From Sphingomonas oleivorans (lineage in GTDB: Bacteria > Pseudomonadota > Alphaproteobacteria > Sphingomonadales > Sphingomonadaceae): DNA of 64,000 nt. The stretch is taken from the NCBI RefSeq assembly GCF_003050615.1, contig NZ_NWBU01000006.1:1-64000 (forward strand), given 5' to 3'. How positions within the stretch are numbered: position 1 is the stretch's first letter; every line of letters starts with the position of its first letter. This document shows, piece by piece, positions 52,343-62,221 of the stretch. Under the pieces are notes generated by a model. The model searched no databases, had not been told where the DNA came from, and worked only from the letters and a program-made list of their open reading frames with translations. The position numbers and the translations under genes were made by a program.

Positions 52343-53782
52343 TCAGCAGCTCGGTAGTGGACCATGCAATAACGGCAGCGATCCGGATGTAGCGGGGTGC
52401 TTCAATCGCGCTGCGCCATAAACCAATCCGGCAACAAGCAGGCTGGCCAGTAGCTGGACCCGCAGATCGGGGTAGAGCAGCATCGCTGCGAGCACCGCCA
52501 GCATCCCGGCGATCGTGATATAGCTGAGCCAGGGGAACAGCCACATGCGCGCGGTCAGACGCTCGGGGGCCGTGCGCTGCAGATGCCGCCGCATACGGAT
52601 ATGAGCGACGGCCACCATCACATAAATGATCAGCATGATCGCGCCGGACGCATTCACGAGAAAGCTGAACACCAGCTCGGGCGAGAGGAAGGATGCTGCC
52701 AGCGCCACATATCCGAAAAGGCTTGCGATCAGCGTTGCACGGACTGGAACCCGCCGGCCATTGACGGCGACCAGCCAGCGGGGCGCATCTCCGCGTGCGG
52801 CAAGCGTGAACAAGATGCGCGACGTCACGTACAGGCCCGAATTGAGGCAGGAGAGGACGGCTACAAGCACCACGACATTCATGATTGTTGCCGCATAGGG
52901 GATGCCGATATGGTCGAGCGCGGTCGCAAAGGGCGAATAGCCGGGAATGATCTGCGTCCATGGGACGATCGCAACGATCAAGCCGATCGAGAGCATGTAA
53001 AAAAGGAGGATGCGGACGGCCACGCTGGCGGTGAGCCTGGCTATGGTCCGTTCCGGCTCCATCGCCTCGGCGGCTGCTATGGTAGCGATTTCTGCACCAC
53101 ATAGAGCGAAGATGACGGTCGTCACAGTTGCCAGCACCGTTCCGAGCCCCGCAGGCGCAAACCCGCCATGAGCGGTCAGATTGGTCAATGCGCGGTCGAC
53201 CGGCGTGGTGACGCCAACTGCATAAAGACTGGCCAAGGCAATGAATAACAGGATCGCGGCGACCTTCATGGACGATAGCCAGAATTCGAATTCGCCATAG
53301 GATCGGGCAGAGAATAGGTTGGCAACGGTCATGATGCCCAACAGCGCGATGCCGATCTGCCACACTTCGAAGGGCAGCCATTGTTTCAGAATGACGGCAC
53401 CTGCGATTGCCTCGACCGCCACGACCACGACCCAGAAATACCAATATAGCCAGCCGCTGACGAACCCGCCTCGATCCCCCAAGCCGATCCGGATGAAGTC
53501 GGTGAACGCGCGAGTGCCGGGCCAACTCGCGGCCATCTCTCCCAGCATGCGCATGATGAGCAGGATAAGCAGCCCGGCCAGGAAATAGCTGATCACGACA
53601 GCCGGGCCCGTATTGGCGATTGCGGTGCTGCTGCCCACAAACAGGCCGGCGCCGATTATGCCGCCGATCGCGATCATGGTGACATGGCGATTGCGAAGGC
53701 TCGCTCCGAGTTTCGCCTCGGGGGCGGAGGCTGGCATGTTTTCCTGGCAAGCCAGGCCGTTTTCAGCGGGGTGCGATGTCAT
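52343..53782 (-). CDS. APC family amino acid/GABA permease
   Basis: A 479-residue inner-membrane transporter with 12 spans of the amino acid-polyamine-organocation family. The start motif HVTMIAIGGIIGAGLFVGSSTAIANTGP and the LARGDAPRWL loop are typical of GabP/AnsP-type H+-symporters. It overlaps the start region of the semialdehyde dehydrogenase gene's stop (20 nt) and is followed downstream by the amidohydrolase. With GabT and GabD in the same run, GABA or a close analogue is the likely cargo. The last residues are a short hydrophilic tail. Confidence 0.9.
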   Translation of the reverse strand: MTSHPAENGLACQENMPASAPEAKLGASLRNRHVTMIAIGGIIGAGLFVGSSTAIANTGPAVVISYFLAGLLILLIMRMLGEMAASWPGTRAFTDFIRIGLGDRGGFVSGWLYWYFWVVVVAVEAIAGAVILKQWLPFEVWQIGIALLGIMTVANLFSARSYGEFEFWLSSMKVAAILLFIALASLYAVGVTTPVDRALTNLTAHGGFAPAGLGTVLATVTTVIFALCGAEIATIAAAEAMEPERTIARLTASVAVRILLFYMLSIGLIVAIVPWTQIIPGYSPFATALDHIGIPYAATIMNVVVLVAVLSCLNSGLYVTSRILFTLAARGDAPRWLVAVNGRRVPVRATLIASLFGYVALAASFLSPELVFSFLVNASGAIMLIIYVMVAVAHIRMRRHLQRTAPERLTARMWLFPWLSYITIAGMLAVLAAMLLYPDLRVQLLASLLVAGLVYGAARLKHPATSGSLPLLHGPLPSC

Positions 53783-55241
53783 GGCACACCAGCTTCATTT
53801 CCAAATATTCGTCCATCCCGTATCGCGACCCTTCGCGGCCCAATCCGGATTGTTTGATGCCGCCGAACGGCGCCACTTCGGTCGAAATGAGGCCTGTGTT
53901 CACGCCGACCATGCCATATTCGAGCGCCTCGGTTATGCGCCACACGCGGTCATGGTCCCGCGTATAGACATAAGCAGCAAGGCCGGCCGGGCTGTCATTG
54001 GCCAGCGCGATAACGTCGGCCTCGCCATCAAAGGGCACCAGTCCCGCGACTGGGCCAAAGGTCTCTTCCCGACACAGCAGAGAAGCCGGCGACACGTCGA
54101 TCAAGACTGTGGGCTGGAAGAAATGTCCCTCGCTCGCGGCCTTAATGCCTCCCACGATTATAGAAGCGCCATGGCTGACGGCGTCGGCTATGTGCCGTTC
54201 CACTTTCGCTATGGCGCGATCATCGATCAGGGGGCCCTGGTCGCTCGTCTCGATCATGCCGTCGCCTGGCTTCAGCCGGGAAACCCTTTCGGCTAACCGC
54301 TCGGCGAAATCCGCGTAAATCCCGCGCTGGACGTAGATCCGGTTGGCGCAGACGCAGGTCTGGCCGCTGTTCCGAAATTTTGACGCGACCAGCCCCTTCA
54401 TTGCCGCTTCGATATCGGCATCCTCGAAGACGATGAATGGCGCATTGCCGCCAAGCTCAAGGGAAACCCTCTTTGCAGTGGCCATGCAGCGCGCTGCCAG
54501 CATCGTGCCCACAGCCGTTGAACCCGTGAAACTGAACTTACGCACGCGCGGATCATCCGTCAGGATCCTGCCGATCTCCTCGGGACGGCCGGTGACGACG
54601 TTGAACACACCCGGTGGAACTCCCGCTTCATCAGCAAGGCGCGCGAGCGCCAATGCGCTGAATGGAGTCAATTCCGAAGGCTTGAGGACCATGGTGCAGC
54701 CGGCCGCGAGCGCCGGCGCGGCCTTGCGCGTTATCATCGCGAGCGGGAAGTTCCAGGGGGTGATCGCGGAAACGACACCCACCGGTTGGCGCATCATGGC
54801 AAGCCGCTTGCTGGCTGACGGGCCCGGGATCAAATCGCCATAGACGCGGCGCGCTTCCTCGGCGAACCAGCGAATATAAGCTGCGGCATAGCGTATCTCG
54901 CCAATGGCTTCCGCCATCGGCTTGCCCTGCTCGGCAACCATAAGCGTCGCCAGATCGCCTTCATGCGCCATGACGGCCTCATACCAGCGACCCAGAACCG
55001 CCGATCGCGTGGCAGCATCGAAAGCGCGCCAGCCATGAATGGCGCGTTCTGCAGCACTTACGGCAGTTTCGGCTCCTTGCGCCCCGATATCGGGAATAGT
55101 GCCGATGCTCCGACCATTTGCCGGATTGAACACGGTGATCCGGTCGTTGCCGCCGATCCAGCTGCCGTCAACATATGCCGCTTCCGTCAGCAGATCCGCC
55201 CGATCGAGAGGCACTGGACTATTGCTGGCGCTCGTCAACAT
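53763..55241 (-). CDS. gabD: Succinate-semialdehyde dehydrogenase (NAD(P))
   Basis: A 492-residue aldehyde dehydrogenase. Landmarks are ITPWNFPLAMITRKAAPALAAGCTMVLKPSELTPFSA, FTGSTAVG, the general base in LELGGNAPFIV, the nucleophile in NSGQTCVCANR and ETFGPVAGLVPF. The length and the FRNSGQTCVCANR motif fit GabD, which turns succinate semialdehyde into succinate. It overlaps the GABA transaminase stop by 7 nt and the permease start by 20 nt. Related family members take glutarate semialdehyde, so substrate range is not fixed by sequence alone. Confidence 0.92.
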   Translation of the reverse strand: MLTSASNSPVPLDRADLLTEAAYVDGSWIGGNDRITVFNPANGRSIGTIPDIGAQGAETAVSAAERAIHGWRAFDAATRSAVLGRWYEAVMAHEGDLATLMVAEQGKPMAEAIGEIRYAAAYIRWFAEEARRVYGDLIPGPSASKRLAMMRQPVGVVSAITPWNFPLAMITRKAAPALAAGCTMVLKPSELTPFSALALARLADEAGVPPGVFNVVTGRPEEIGRILTDDPRVRKFSFTGSTAVGTMLAARCMATAKRVSLELGGNAPFIVFEDADIEAAMKGLVASKFRNSGQTCVCANRIYVQRGIYADFAERLAERVSRLKPGDGMIETSDQGPLIDDRAIAKVERHIADAVSHGASIIVGGIKAASEGHFFQPTVLIDVSPASLLCREETFGPVAGLVPFDGEADVIALANDSPAGLAAYVYTRDHDRVWRITEALEYGMVGVNTGLISTEVAPFGGIKQSGLGREGSRYGMDEYLEMKLVCHDIAPR

Positions 55242-56524
55242 CTTGGATCCAGCCCGAGCGCCCGTTCCAGTCGGTCAAGCCCGGTCTCCAGCACCGCTTC
55301 AGTGACAGTGAGCGGCACCAGGATCCTGATCGTTTCCCCATTGCCGCCGCAGGACAGCAGGATCAGCCCTTCCTCGGCGGCGCGTCTGCAAACATCGCTT
55401 GCCGCTTCCCCGTCAGGCATGCGGCCGGCCCGGTCCTGCACGATGTCGAATGCGACCATGGCGCCCAGGCCCCGTATCGAAGCGATGGGAATTATGTCAT
55501 TGCGGCGCGCAAGCAGTTCCAATCGCGCGCATATCCGCTTTCCGAGCATATCGGCCCGCGCGAGCAGCGCCTCTTCCTCAATGATGTCGAGCACTGCATG
55601 CGCCGCCGCGCAGGCGATCGGTGAGCCCCCATAGGTTCCGCCGAGGCCACCAGGCGGTACGGCGTCGAGCAGGTGGCGCCGGCCGGCGACAGCCGACAGC
55701 GGAAAGCCGCCCCCGAGTGACTTGGCCATGGCAATAAGGTCCGGCTCAATGCCGCTATGCTCGATGGCGAACATCTTGCCGGTTCGGGCAAAACCCGACT
55801 GTACCTCATCCGCTATGAGGACGATGCCGTGCTGATCGCACAGGCTCCGAAGGTGGCGCAGAAATTCGGGCGGGGCAATGTGAAAGCCTCCTTCGCCCTG
55901 AACCGGCTCAATGACGATGGCCGCAACCTGTTCGGGCAGAACATCGGCTCGAAACAGGAATTCCAAGGCCCTCAGGCTTTCCTCCACCGATATGCCGGCT
56001 TCGTCCGAGGGGAAGGGGATATGGTGCACCTGGGCCGCCATGGGCCCAAATGGCGCCTTATATGGCTTGACCTTGCCGGTCAGTGCCGAGGCAAAAAGGC
56101 TTCGTCCGTGAAATCCGCCGGCAAATGCGATTACGGCTGAGCGGCCGGTGGCGGCACGGGCGATCTTGACGGCATTTTCGGTCGCCTCGGCTCCCGTCGT
56201 GAAGAAAATAGTCTTCACCTCGTCGGCAATCGGCGCCAGCGCGTTCAGCCGTTCGGCAAGTGTGACATATATTTCATACGGCATCACCTGAAACGCCGAA
56301 TGCGTGAACTTGGTCAGTTGCCTCGTTACCGCGTCAACGACTTTCGGATGTCTGTGGCCGACGTTGAGAACGGCAATGCCGCCGGCAAAATCCACATAGT
56401 GCTTCCCGTCGACATCCCAGATTTCGGAATTTTCGGCGCGCTCTGCATAGAGATTGGTCGCGGAAGCCACCCCCCGCGAGACAGCCGCAGCATGACGCAC
56501 GGCTAGCTCGGCATTTGATTTCAT
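55235..56524 (-). CDS. gabT: 4-aminobutyrate-2-oxoglutarate transaminase
   Basis: A 429-residue class III aminotransferase. Motifs: YVDFAGGIAVLNVGHRHPKVV, FFTTGAEATENAVKIAR, IVIEPVQGEGGFHIAPPEFL, LIADEVQSGFARTGKMFA and the PLP lysine in IAMAKSLGGGFPLSAVAGR. GabT converts GABA to succinate semialdehyde, feeding the dehydrogenase encoded just downstream. The ATG at 56524 is the natural start. An AraC-type regulator gene lies upstream on the same strand, 190 bp away. Some relatives use 5-aminovalerate or other omega-amines equally well. Confidence 0.93.
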   Translation of the reverse strand: MKSNAELAVRHAAAVSRGVASATNLYAERAENSEIWDVDGKHYVDFAGGIAVLNVGHRHPKVVDAVTRQLTKFTHSAFQVMPYEIYVTLAERLNALAPIADEVKTIFFTTGAEATENAVKIARAATGRSAVIAFAGGFHGRSLFASALTGKVKPYKAPFGPMAAQVHHIPFPSDEAGISVEESLRALEFLFRADVLPEQVAAIVIEPVQGEGGFHIAPPEFLRHLRSLCDQHGIVLIADEVQSGFARTGKMFAIEHSGIEPDLIAMAKSLGGGFPLSAVAGRRHLLDAVPPGGLGGTYGGSPIACAAAHAVLDIIEEEALLARADMLGKRICARLELLARRNDIIPIASIRGLGAMVAFDIVQDRAGRMPDGEAASDVCRRAAEEGLILLSCGGNGETIRILVPLTVTEAVLETGLDRLERALGLDPRC

Positions 56525-56714
56525 TTCGTCCCACCCCGTTGTTTGATCGACTGTGCGTCTCGACAGGGCTGGAGGGGGAGATGCCTATTCGGTTTGCGGT
56601 GGAGCTTTTGAAGCACCAGTGCAGCGCTATCGCCCGATAGCGATATGCTGGCTTTTGTCGGGCGCGCTCGCGATCTCTCGGCGCGTGGCTTCGATGTCTA
56701 AGCCAATATGCGGC

Positions 56715-57473
56715 TCAGCGCACGGCATAGAGGCTCGGTGGAACGCCGAACGTGCGATGAAACATCGCGGTGAAGGCGCTCGGGCTCTCATAGCCGACAT
56801 CAAGGGCAACGGTCGTGATCGGCAGGCCCGAAGCGAGCATCGACAGCGCTTCCATCAGCCGCACCTGCTGGCGCCAGATGGCAAGGCCCATGCCCGTCTC
56901 ACGCTTGAAGGCGCGTGTGAATGTCCGCCGGCCCATATTGGCCAGTGCCGCCCAGCCATCAATGTCGCGCTGGTCCGCGGGCGATGCCAGAATTGCATTG
57001 CAGACGCGCAGCAATCTCGGATCGTTCGGCATGGGCACATGATAGGGCGCGTTCGGCATTCTCCGTATCTCGTCGAGCAGAACGCTCACAATTCGCCCCT
57101 CGCGACCTGCAAGGTCATAGTCATGGTCGAAGGTGACAACCTCGAGGATCAGTGCCTTCAGGAAATCGCTCACCTCGATGACCGAGCAGCCTGGCATGCC
57201 CGTATCATGGCATGGGTCAATATAGAGCGTGCGCAACGAGACAGGGCCGCGGCAGGAGAGTTCATGGCGATCGCCTGCAGGCAGCCACACGGCGCGCTGT
57301 GGCGGCACGACGAAGCACATCGTTTCCGCCACCACCGACATTACGCCGGAAGAAGCGTAAAGCAGCTGGCTCCGCTCATGATGATGCATCGGATCGACGA
57401 ACCCCGAAGGATATTCATCGATCAGGCCGATGACGGGGCGCTTCGCCAGCGCATGATCGCCGCTATGTTTCAT
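56715..57473 (-). CDS. AraC family regulator with cupin domain
   Basis: A 252-residue regulator. The N-terminal half is a cupin sensor (HHHERSQLLYASSGVMSVV, VVPPQRAVWLPAGDRHEL). The C-terminal half has two helix-turn-helix motifs (GWAALANMGRRTFTRAFKRETG and ITTVALDVGYESPSAFTAMFHRTFG). It precedes the gab and amine genes on the same strand and is their likely activator. It is followed by a 662-bp gap upstream with no gene. Confidence 0.9.
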   Translation of the reverse strand: MKHSGDHALAKRPVIGLIDEYPSGFVDPMHHHERSQLLYASSGVMSVVAETMCFVVPPQRAVWLPAGDRHELSCRGPVSLRTLYIDPCHDTGMPGCSVIEVSDFLKALILEVVTFDHDYDLAGREGRIVSVLLDEIRRMPNAPYHVPMPNDPRLLRVCNAILASPADQRDIDGWAALANMGRRTFTRAFKRETGMGLAIWRQQVRLMEALSMLASGLPITTVALDVGYESPSAFTAMFHRTFGVPPSLYAVR

Positions 57474-58135
57474 GGCCCAGTCTCAACAGATTAATCCAAA
57501 CTGTCGCATGATGGCGCTTATCGGCGGAATGGCAAAGCAATCAGGGCGGCTTGGCCTATTCTCGAAGAAGTCCGGCCCGAACGCGACAGGGCCGAAACAT
57601 CCTGCGGCTGTGGTGGGGAAGGACATGCTCCACGCGGTGCTGTGGCCGAGGCGATATGGTCCTCTAGATGCCGTAATGGGCCGGTGTCTCAAGGGTAGCC
57701 ATATTGGGTGGCTGTCTCTCAGAATGATGATGTTGGAAACGGGATCCGAGCGATCGGCCCCAAGCATCCTGTGAGGAACAACCATGGAGCATTAGGCAGG
57801 GATCGATGTCTCTGAAAGAGAGCAGCCTGTGCGTCGTCGATGCGAAGGGCAAGGTCGGGTGCAGTGCTGTGGCTGCTTCGGCAGATCATGCTTCCTAGAT
57901 TGATCTGCCGGCTTTGGATCTGATGGCCTGGTGTGGCAGCCCTCGTGCTGACCACGGACAGGAGCATGATCCCGGCGACGAGATATCGTTCAGAGGGACT
58001 TGACGATCAAAGCCCCATTACACAAGCCCGAAAGAAATGCAGCGTCCCTGTTGTAACATTACGGCCCTCCAATTTGGCGAGATAAAGGGATAATGCAACC
58101 ATTCCACTGAGCAAGGCCGATCTGATCTTAGTGGA
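57474..58135. other. 662-bp gap without a recognisable gene
   Basis: Short open frames exist on both strands, but none shows a folded-protein pattern or family motif. It separates the amine/GABA block from the carbohydrate operon and contains the upstream region of the AraC gene. I see no repeat or clear terminator. Confidence 0.45.
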
Positions 58136-59305
58136 TCAAACTCTCAGAAGTGGCGTCCATTTTGCGTCAGACGCCGCATTGGCGATGACGCTTTCCACGA
58201 AGGCCATCGTGCGCATTCCATCTTTGACTGAGGGGAACCAGTCTGTTCTGTCTGGCAATACAAGTTCAGCATTCCTGCCTGATCGTATAGTGGCAGCAAA
58301 TGCCCTGTATATGTTGCCGAATGCCTCCAAATAGCCTTCAGGATGTCCAGCCGGGGTGCGCAATCGGCCAATTGTTCCCTCAGTGAGGCCGGGGCCGCCG
58401 GCACGAACCAGTTCGGCGGGACGATCCAGCCAGCGTACCGTCAACGTATTGGGTTCCATCTGGGCCCATTCCAGTCCGCCATGTTCGCCATGGATGCGCA
58501 ATTTCAGGCCGTTTTCATCGCCCGCGGCCACTTGGGTCGCCTTCAAAATGCCGCGCGCTCCTCCGGTGAAGCGCAGCAATACGCTGACATCATCGTCAAG
58601 CCGCCTGCCCGTCACATGGGTGGTAAGGTCAGCGCACAATGTCTCGACGCGCAGGCCCGAAACATGCTCTGCAAGATGAAATGCATGCGTGCCGATATCG
58701 CCAAGGCATCCGCCAAGCCCCGCGCGGGCGGGATCCGTGCGCCACTCGGCCTGCTTATTGCCGTCGCGGTCGATCGGGCGGCTCAGCCAGCCTTGCGAAT
58801 ATTCGACTTGAACCAAGCGGATTGCTCCAAGATCGCCGCGCGCCACTCTAGCTCGCGCTTCCTCGACCATCGGATAGCCGCTGTAAGTAAAGGCGAGCGC
58901 ATAGTGGGTGCCCGCCCTGCCGGCGGCCGTCGCGATAGCCTGCGCTTCCTTCAGGTTCAGCGCCATGGGTTTTTCGCAGAGGACGTGGAAGCCTGCGTCC
59001 AACGCGGCGATCGACATCGGCATATGCAGATGATTGGGGGTCACGATGGCGACGGCATCGATGCGCTGTTCTGGCGGTAATGCTTTCTCGCCCTCCAGCA
59101 TGGCTTCCAGCGAATCATATATGCGAGTGGGCTCAATGCCCAATTTCTCGCCCGAACGGCGATTGCGGTCGCTATCACTGCTGAACGCGCCCGCGACCAA
59201 TTGCCATTCTCCATCCAGCGCCGCCGCAGCTCTGTGAATCGCGCCGATGAATGCGCCTTCGCCGCCGCCTGCCATGCCCAGGCGCAATGCTCGCCATTTA
59301 GCCAT
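58136..59305 (-). CDS. Gfo/Idh/MocA family oxidoreductase
   Basis: A 389-residue NAD(P)-dependent sugar oxidoreductase. The Rossmann start is [19 protein letters not shown], the EKP motif is in [14 protein letters not shown], and the catalytic region [17 protein letters not shown] is near residue 200. Members interconvert hydroxy and keto sugars, often at C3. It diverges from the cytochrome c-led operon across a 113-bp region with a palindrome. In 3-keto-glycoside pathways such an enzyme reduces the released 3-keto sugar, or oxidises the glycoside. Confidence 0.9.
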   Translation of the reverse strand: MAKWRALRLGMAGGGEGAFIGAIHRAAAALDGEWQLVAGAFSSDSDRNRRSGEKLGIEPTRIYDSLEAMLEGEKALPPEQRIDAVAIVTPNHLHMPMSIAALDAGFHVLCEKPMALNLKEAQAIATAAGRAGTHYALAFTYSGYPMVEEARARVARGDLGAIRLVQVEYSQGWLSRPIDRDGNKQAEWRTDPARAGLGGCLGDIGTHAFHLAEHVSGLRVETLCADLTTHVTGRRLDDDVSVLLRFTGGARGILKATQVAAGDENGLKLRIHGEHGGLEWAQMEPNTLTVRWLDRPAELVRAGGPGLTEGTIGRLRTPAGHPEGYLEAFGNIYRAFAATIRSGRNAELVLPDRTDWFPSVKDGMRTMAFVESVIANAASDAKWTPLLRV

Positions 59306-59369
59306 TCGCTATCCTCCGTCCGCCGGGGCCTGAAAATCTCTTTTATTCTCTGGCCTTGATCTCACCCTG

Positions 59370-59381
59370 TTTACCGGTAAA
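59370..59381. promoter_or_regulatory. 12-bp palindrome, candidate LacI-type operator
   Basis: TTTACCGGTAAA is a perfect palindrome with a central ACCGGT, the kind of core common in LacI-family operators of Caulobacter/sphingomonad sugar genes. It lies between the divergent oxidoreductase and cytochrome c genes, 38 bp before the latter's ATG. No LacI gene is within the window. Confidence 0.5.
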
Positions 59382-59418
59382 TAACATGCAAAGAAAAACA
59401 AGAGGAGAGTCGAGGGTG

Positions 59419-59796
59419 ATGAGGGTAGATCGCCTGAGCCTGATGGTAGCTGCCATATTTGGCAGCCTTGCATCCATCGCGCCCTCTAATGCGCAGACCG
59501 CTCCGGCGGCTCCTCCGGCCTTTGCGGCCTGCCGCGCATGCCACAATGTCCAGAAAGATGGGAAGAACGGTATAGGTCCCAATCTTTATGGCGTGGTGGA
59601 CCGTCCGGCAGCATCGCTTCCCGGCTTCAACTATTCGTCCGCGCTCAAGGCGACGAAACTGCGGTGGGATGAAAAGGCGCTGGACGAATTTCTGGCCGCG
59701 CCGATGAAGAAGGTGCCTGGAACCCGGATGCCGATTGCCATGCCCGACGCGGCCAAACGTGCAGCGATCATCGCTTATCTGAAGAGTACGAAATGA
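59419..59796 (+). CDS. Exported monoheme cytochrome c
   Basis: A 125-residue class I cytochrome c. The signal peptide ends at SNAQT, the heme site is CRACH, followed by GPNLYGVVDR, and VPGTRMPI supplies the methionine. The ATG at 59419 follows AGGAGAG. The stop overlaps the next gene (ATGA), so it belongs to the sugar operon. In FAD-dependent glycoside 3-dehydrogenase systems a cytochrome c accepts the electrons. The predicted dehydrogenase is not in the window unless it starts at the right edge. Confidence 0.88.
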   Translation: MRVDRLSLMVAAIFGSLASIAPSNAQTAPAAPPAFAACRACHNVQKDGKNGIGPNLYGVVDRPAASLPGFNYSSALKATKLRWDEKALDEFLAAPMKKVPGTRMPIAMPDAAKRAAIIAYLKSTK

Positions 59797-60857
59797 CCGT
59801 AGGGCGGCAGGCCATGCGCGGTCCGGCCATCTTTCTGGCGCAGTTCATGGGCGACACGGCGCCCTTTGATACGCTGGGCAATGCCGCCCGCTGGATGGCG
59901 GAGGCCGGCTACAAGGGCGTGCAGGTACCCACCAGGGATGCGCGCTGCATGGACCTGGCACTTGCGGCTGAAAGCCAGAGCTATTGTGACGAACTGATCG
60001 GCCGATGCCGGGATGCGGGCGTCGAGATCACCGAGCTGTCGACCCATTTGCAGGGCCAACTGGTCGCGGTTCACCCTGCCTATGACCAGGCCTTCGACAT
60101 ATTCGCGCCTGTCGAACTGCGTGGAAAGCCCGCCGAGCGGCAAGCGTGGGCCGTCGAACAGCTGAAGCTGGCTGCGAAAGCGAGCCGGCGACTTGGCCTT
60201 TCTGCTCATGCGACCTTTTCCGGAGCCTTCGCCTGGCCCTTCGTCTATCCTTGGCCGCAACGTCCTGCGGGGCTGGTCGAGGAGGCCTTTGCGGAACTTG
60301 GAAAGCGCTGGCGGCCCATTCTCGATGCTTTCGAGGAGGAAGGCGTCGACCTCTGCTTCGAACTGCATCCGGGTGAAGATCTGCACGATGGCCTGACCTT
60401 CGAGCGATTTCTGGACAAGGTGGACGGGCACAAGCGCGCCAATATCCTCTATGATCCCAGTCATTTCATGTTGCAGGCGATGGACTATCTGCAGTTCATC
60501 GACATCTATCACGAGCGGATCAGGATGTTTCACGTCAAGGACGCGGAACTCAACCCGACCGGCCGGGCCGGTGTGTATGGCGGTTACGCGGACTGGATCG
60601 ACCGCCCGGGACGGTTCCGCTCGCTGGGAGACGGTCAGGTCGACTTTACCGGCATATTCTCGCGCCTCACTCAATATGGCTACAGTGGCTGGGCCGTCCT
60701 CGAATGGGAATGTTGCCTGAAACATCCCGAAGACGGCGCGCGCGAGGGAGCAGCCTTCATCGAGGCGCACATGATCCGCCAGCCGGAGCGGGCCTTCGAC
60801 GATTTCGCAGGGGGCGGCGATCCCGCCGACAACCGGCGCTGGCTGGGCCTGACCTGA
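59793..60857 (+). CDS. Sugar phosphate isomerase/epimerase family TIM barrel
   Basis: A 354-residue xylose-isomerase-like (AP endonuclease 2) TIM barrel without signal peptide. Metal/sugar-binding segments are FELHPGEDLHDG, ILYDPSHFMLQAMDY, MFHVKDAELNPTG and GWAVLEWECC. Members epimerise or isomerise keto sugars, and some act on 3-keto-glycosides or as lyases. It starts inside the cytochrome gene's ATGA. A different, exported relative follows in the same operon. Confidence 0.9.
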   Translation: MTVGRQAMRGPAIFLAQFMGDTAPFDTLGNAARWMAEAGYKGVQVPTRDARCMDLALAAESQSYCDELIGRCRDAGVEITELSTHLQGQLVAVHPAYDQAFDIFAPVELRGKPAERQAWAVEQLKLAAKASRRLGLSAHATFSGAFAWPFVYPWPQRPAGLVEEAFAELGKRWRPILDAFEEEGVDLCFELHPGEDLHDGLTFERFLDKVDGHKRANILYDPSHFMLQAMDYLQFIDIYHERIRMFHVKDAELNPTGRAGVYGGYADWIDRPGRFRSLGDGQVDFTGIFSRLTQYGYSGWAVLEWECCLKHPEDGAREGAAFIEAHMIRQPERAFDDFAGGGDPADNRRWLGLT

Positions 60858-60916
60858 GGGAAGGCAGGGTCCTGATCCAGAAAAAGACAGAACAGGACGA
60901 GGCGAGAGGAGAGGGG

Positions 60917-62221
60917 ATGACGGAATTTAATCGGCGCAGGCTGTTCTGGCTAAGCGTTCTCGCGCTTTTCACGGCCTCGGTCAGCGCGTCGCTGCGCGCT
61001 GCGGTGGCGAGCAGTCTAAAAGCAGAATGGATCGATCCGATCGCACCCATTGCGGCGGGGGAACTGATCGGAGCGGCATTAGGCTCGGCCTTTCTCGGCT
61101 TCGCCGTCACGCTCTTCATCACCAGCGCGCTGCTGGACCGGATAGGCATGCGCCGAATGTTGATGGGTTGCGGTCTCTGTTTCCTCATCGGTACCGCCTT
61201 GATCGTCGGCGCCGGGGCGCTCGCCAGCGGCATGACCATTTACCGCCTTGTGTGGCTAGGGATGTTGCTGAGCGGCATCGGGTGGGGCCTTGCCGAAGCA
61301 TCGATCAACCCGCTGACCGCGCGGCTCTATCCGGAAGATACCACGCACCGGCTGAACGTGCTTCACGCCTGGTATCCAGGCGGGCTGATTGTCGGCGGCC
61401 TTTCCGGGGTTTTCCTTGCCTCGATGCTGCCCTGGCAGGCGATCATGGCGCTGGTGTTCCTGCCTGCTCTGGGCGTTGTCGCCATCGCCGCAACCACCCA
61501 TTTCCCCGCGCGGCCTGCCCTTGCCCGGGATGGGAGGACGAAGGACATGATGCTGGAGGTTTTCCGCCGGCCGAGTTTCTTCGTCTGGTTCGGTGCCATG
61601 TTCCTGACGGCTTCCTCCGAACTGGCGCCGGGACAATGGATCGACGTCGCGCTCACCAACAGGGTCGGCATGCGCGGCATATTGCTGCTGGTCTATGTCA
61701 GCGCGCTGATGTTTGTGTTCCGCCACTTTGCCGGACGTCTGGCGGGCCGCCTGTCCAACCCGGGTCTGTTGTGGATTTCCAGCCTTTTCGCCGCCATCGG
61801 CCTGTTCCTCCTGTCTCGGGCCCAATCGCCGGTCGCTGCCATCGCCGCGTCGACCGTCTGGGGACTGGGTGTCTGCGCCATGTGGCCGACCATGCTGGCG
61901 TCTGTGGCGGAGCGCTACCCGAAGGGCGATGCCTGGGCGCTGGGCCTGGTCGGGTCGGCCGGCGCGCTCGCCAGCTTCTTCGTGCTGCCGCGCCTGGGAG
62001 AGATGTTCGATCAAGCGAAGGTGGAAATAGCGGGCGGGCCGGAAGCCTTCACCCGGCTAAGTGGGGCGGCACTGCGGCAGGTTGAAGATGCCGCGGCATC
62101 TCAGTCCTTTGCCAGGCTGACGCTGGTGCCGTTGATCCTGCTGATCGTCTTCGGCCTGATCTGGGCAGCCGAACGGCGAGCCAATCGGCGCGCGGCTCGT
62201 CTTGCAGAGGGTACTGCATGA
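60917..62221 (+). CDS. MFS sugar transporter
   Basis: A 434-residue 12-span permease. The N-half begins RRRLFWLSVLALFTASVSAS; LLDRIGMRRMLMGCGL is the conserved loop 2-3 motif. LHAWYPGGLIVGGLSG and WPTMLASVAERYPKGDAWALGLVGSAGALA resemble the FHS-like sugar-porter group. The ATG at 60917 follows GAGAGGAGAG. It probably takes up the sugar or keto-sugar released in the periplasm. The stop overlaps the next gene (ATGA). Confidence 0.9.
   Translation: MTEFNRRRLFWLSVLALFTASVSASLRAAVASSLKAEWIDPIAPIAAGELIGAALGSAFLGFAVTLFITSALLDRIGMRRMLMGCGLCFLIGTALIVGAGALASGMTIYRLVWLGMLLSGIGWGLAEASINPLTARLYPEDTTHRLNVLHAWYPGGLIVGGLSGVFLASMLPWQAIMALVFLPALGVVAIAATTHFPARPALARDGRTKDMMLEVFRRPSFFVWFGAMFLTASSELAPGQWIDVALTNRVGMRGILLLVYVSALMFVFRHFAGRLAGRLSNPGLLWISSLFAAIGLFLLSRAQSPVAAIAASTVWGLGVCAMWPTMLASVAERYPKGDAWALGLVGSAGALASFFVLPRLGEMFDQAKVEIAGGPEAFTRLSGAALRQVEDAAASQSFARLTLVPLILLIVFGLIWAAERRANRRAARLAEGTA

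Noticed and set aside
57474-58135. Several 60-100 codon frames on both strands
   Set aside because: None has a family motif, signal sequence or plausible ribosome site.
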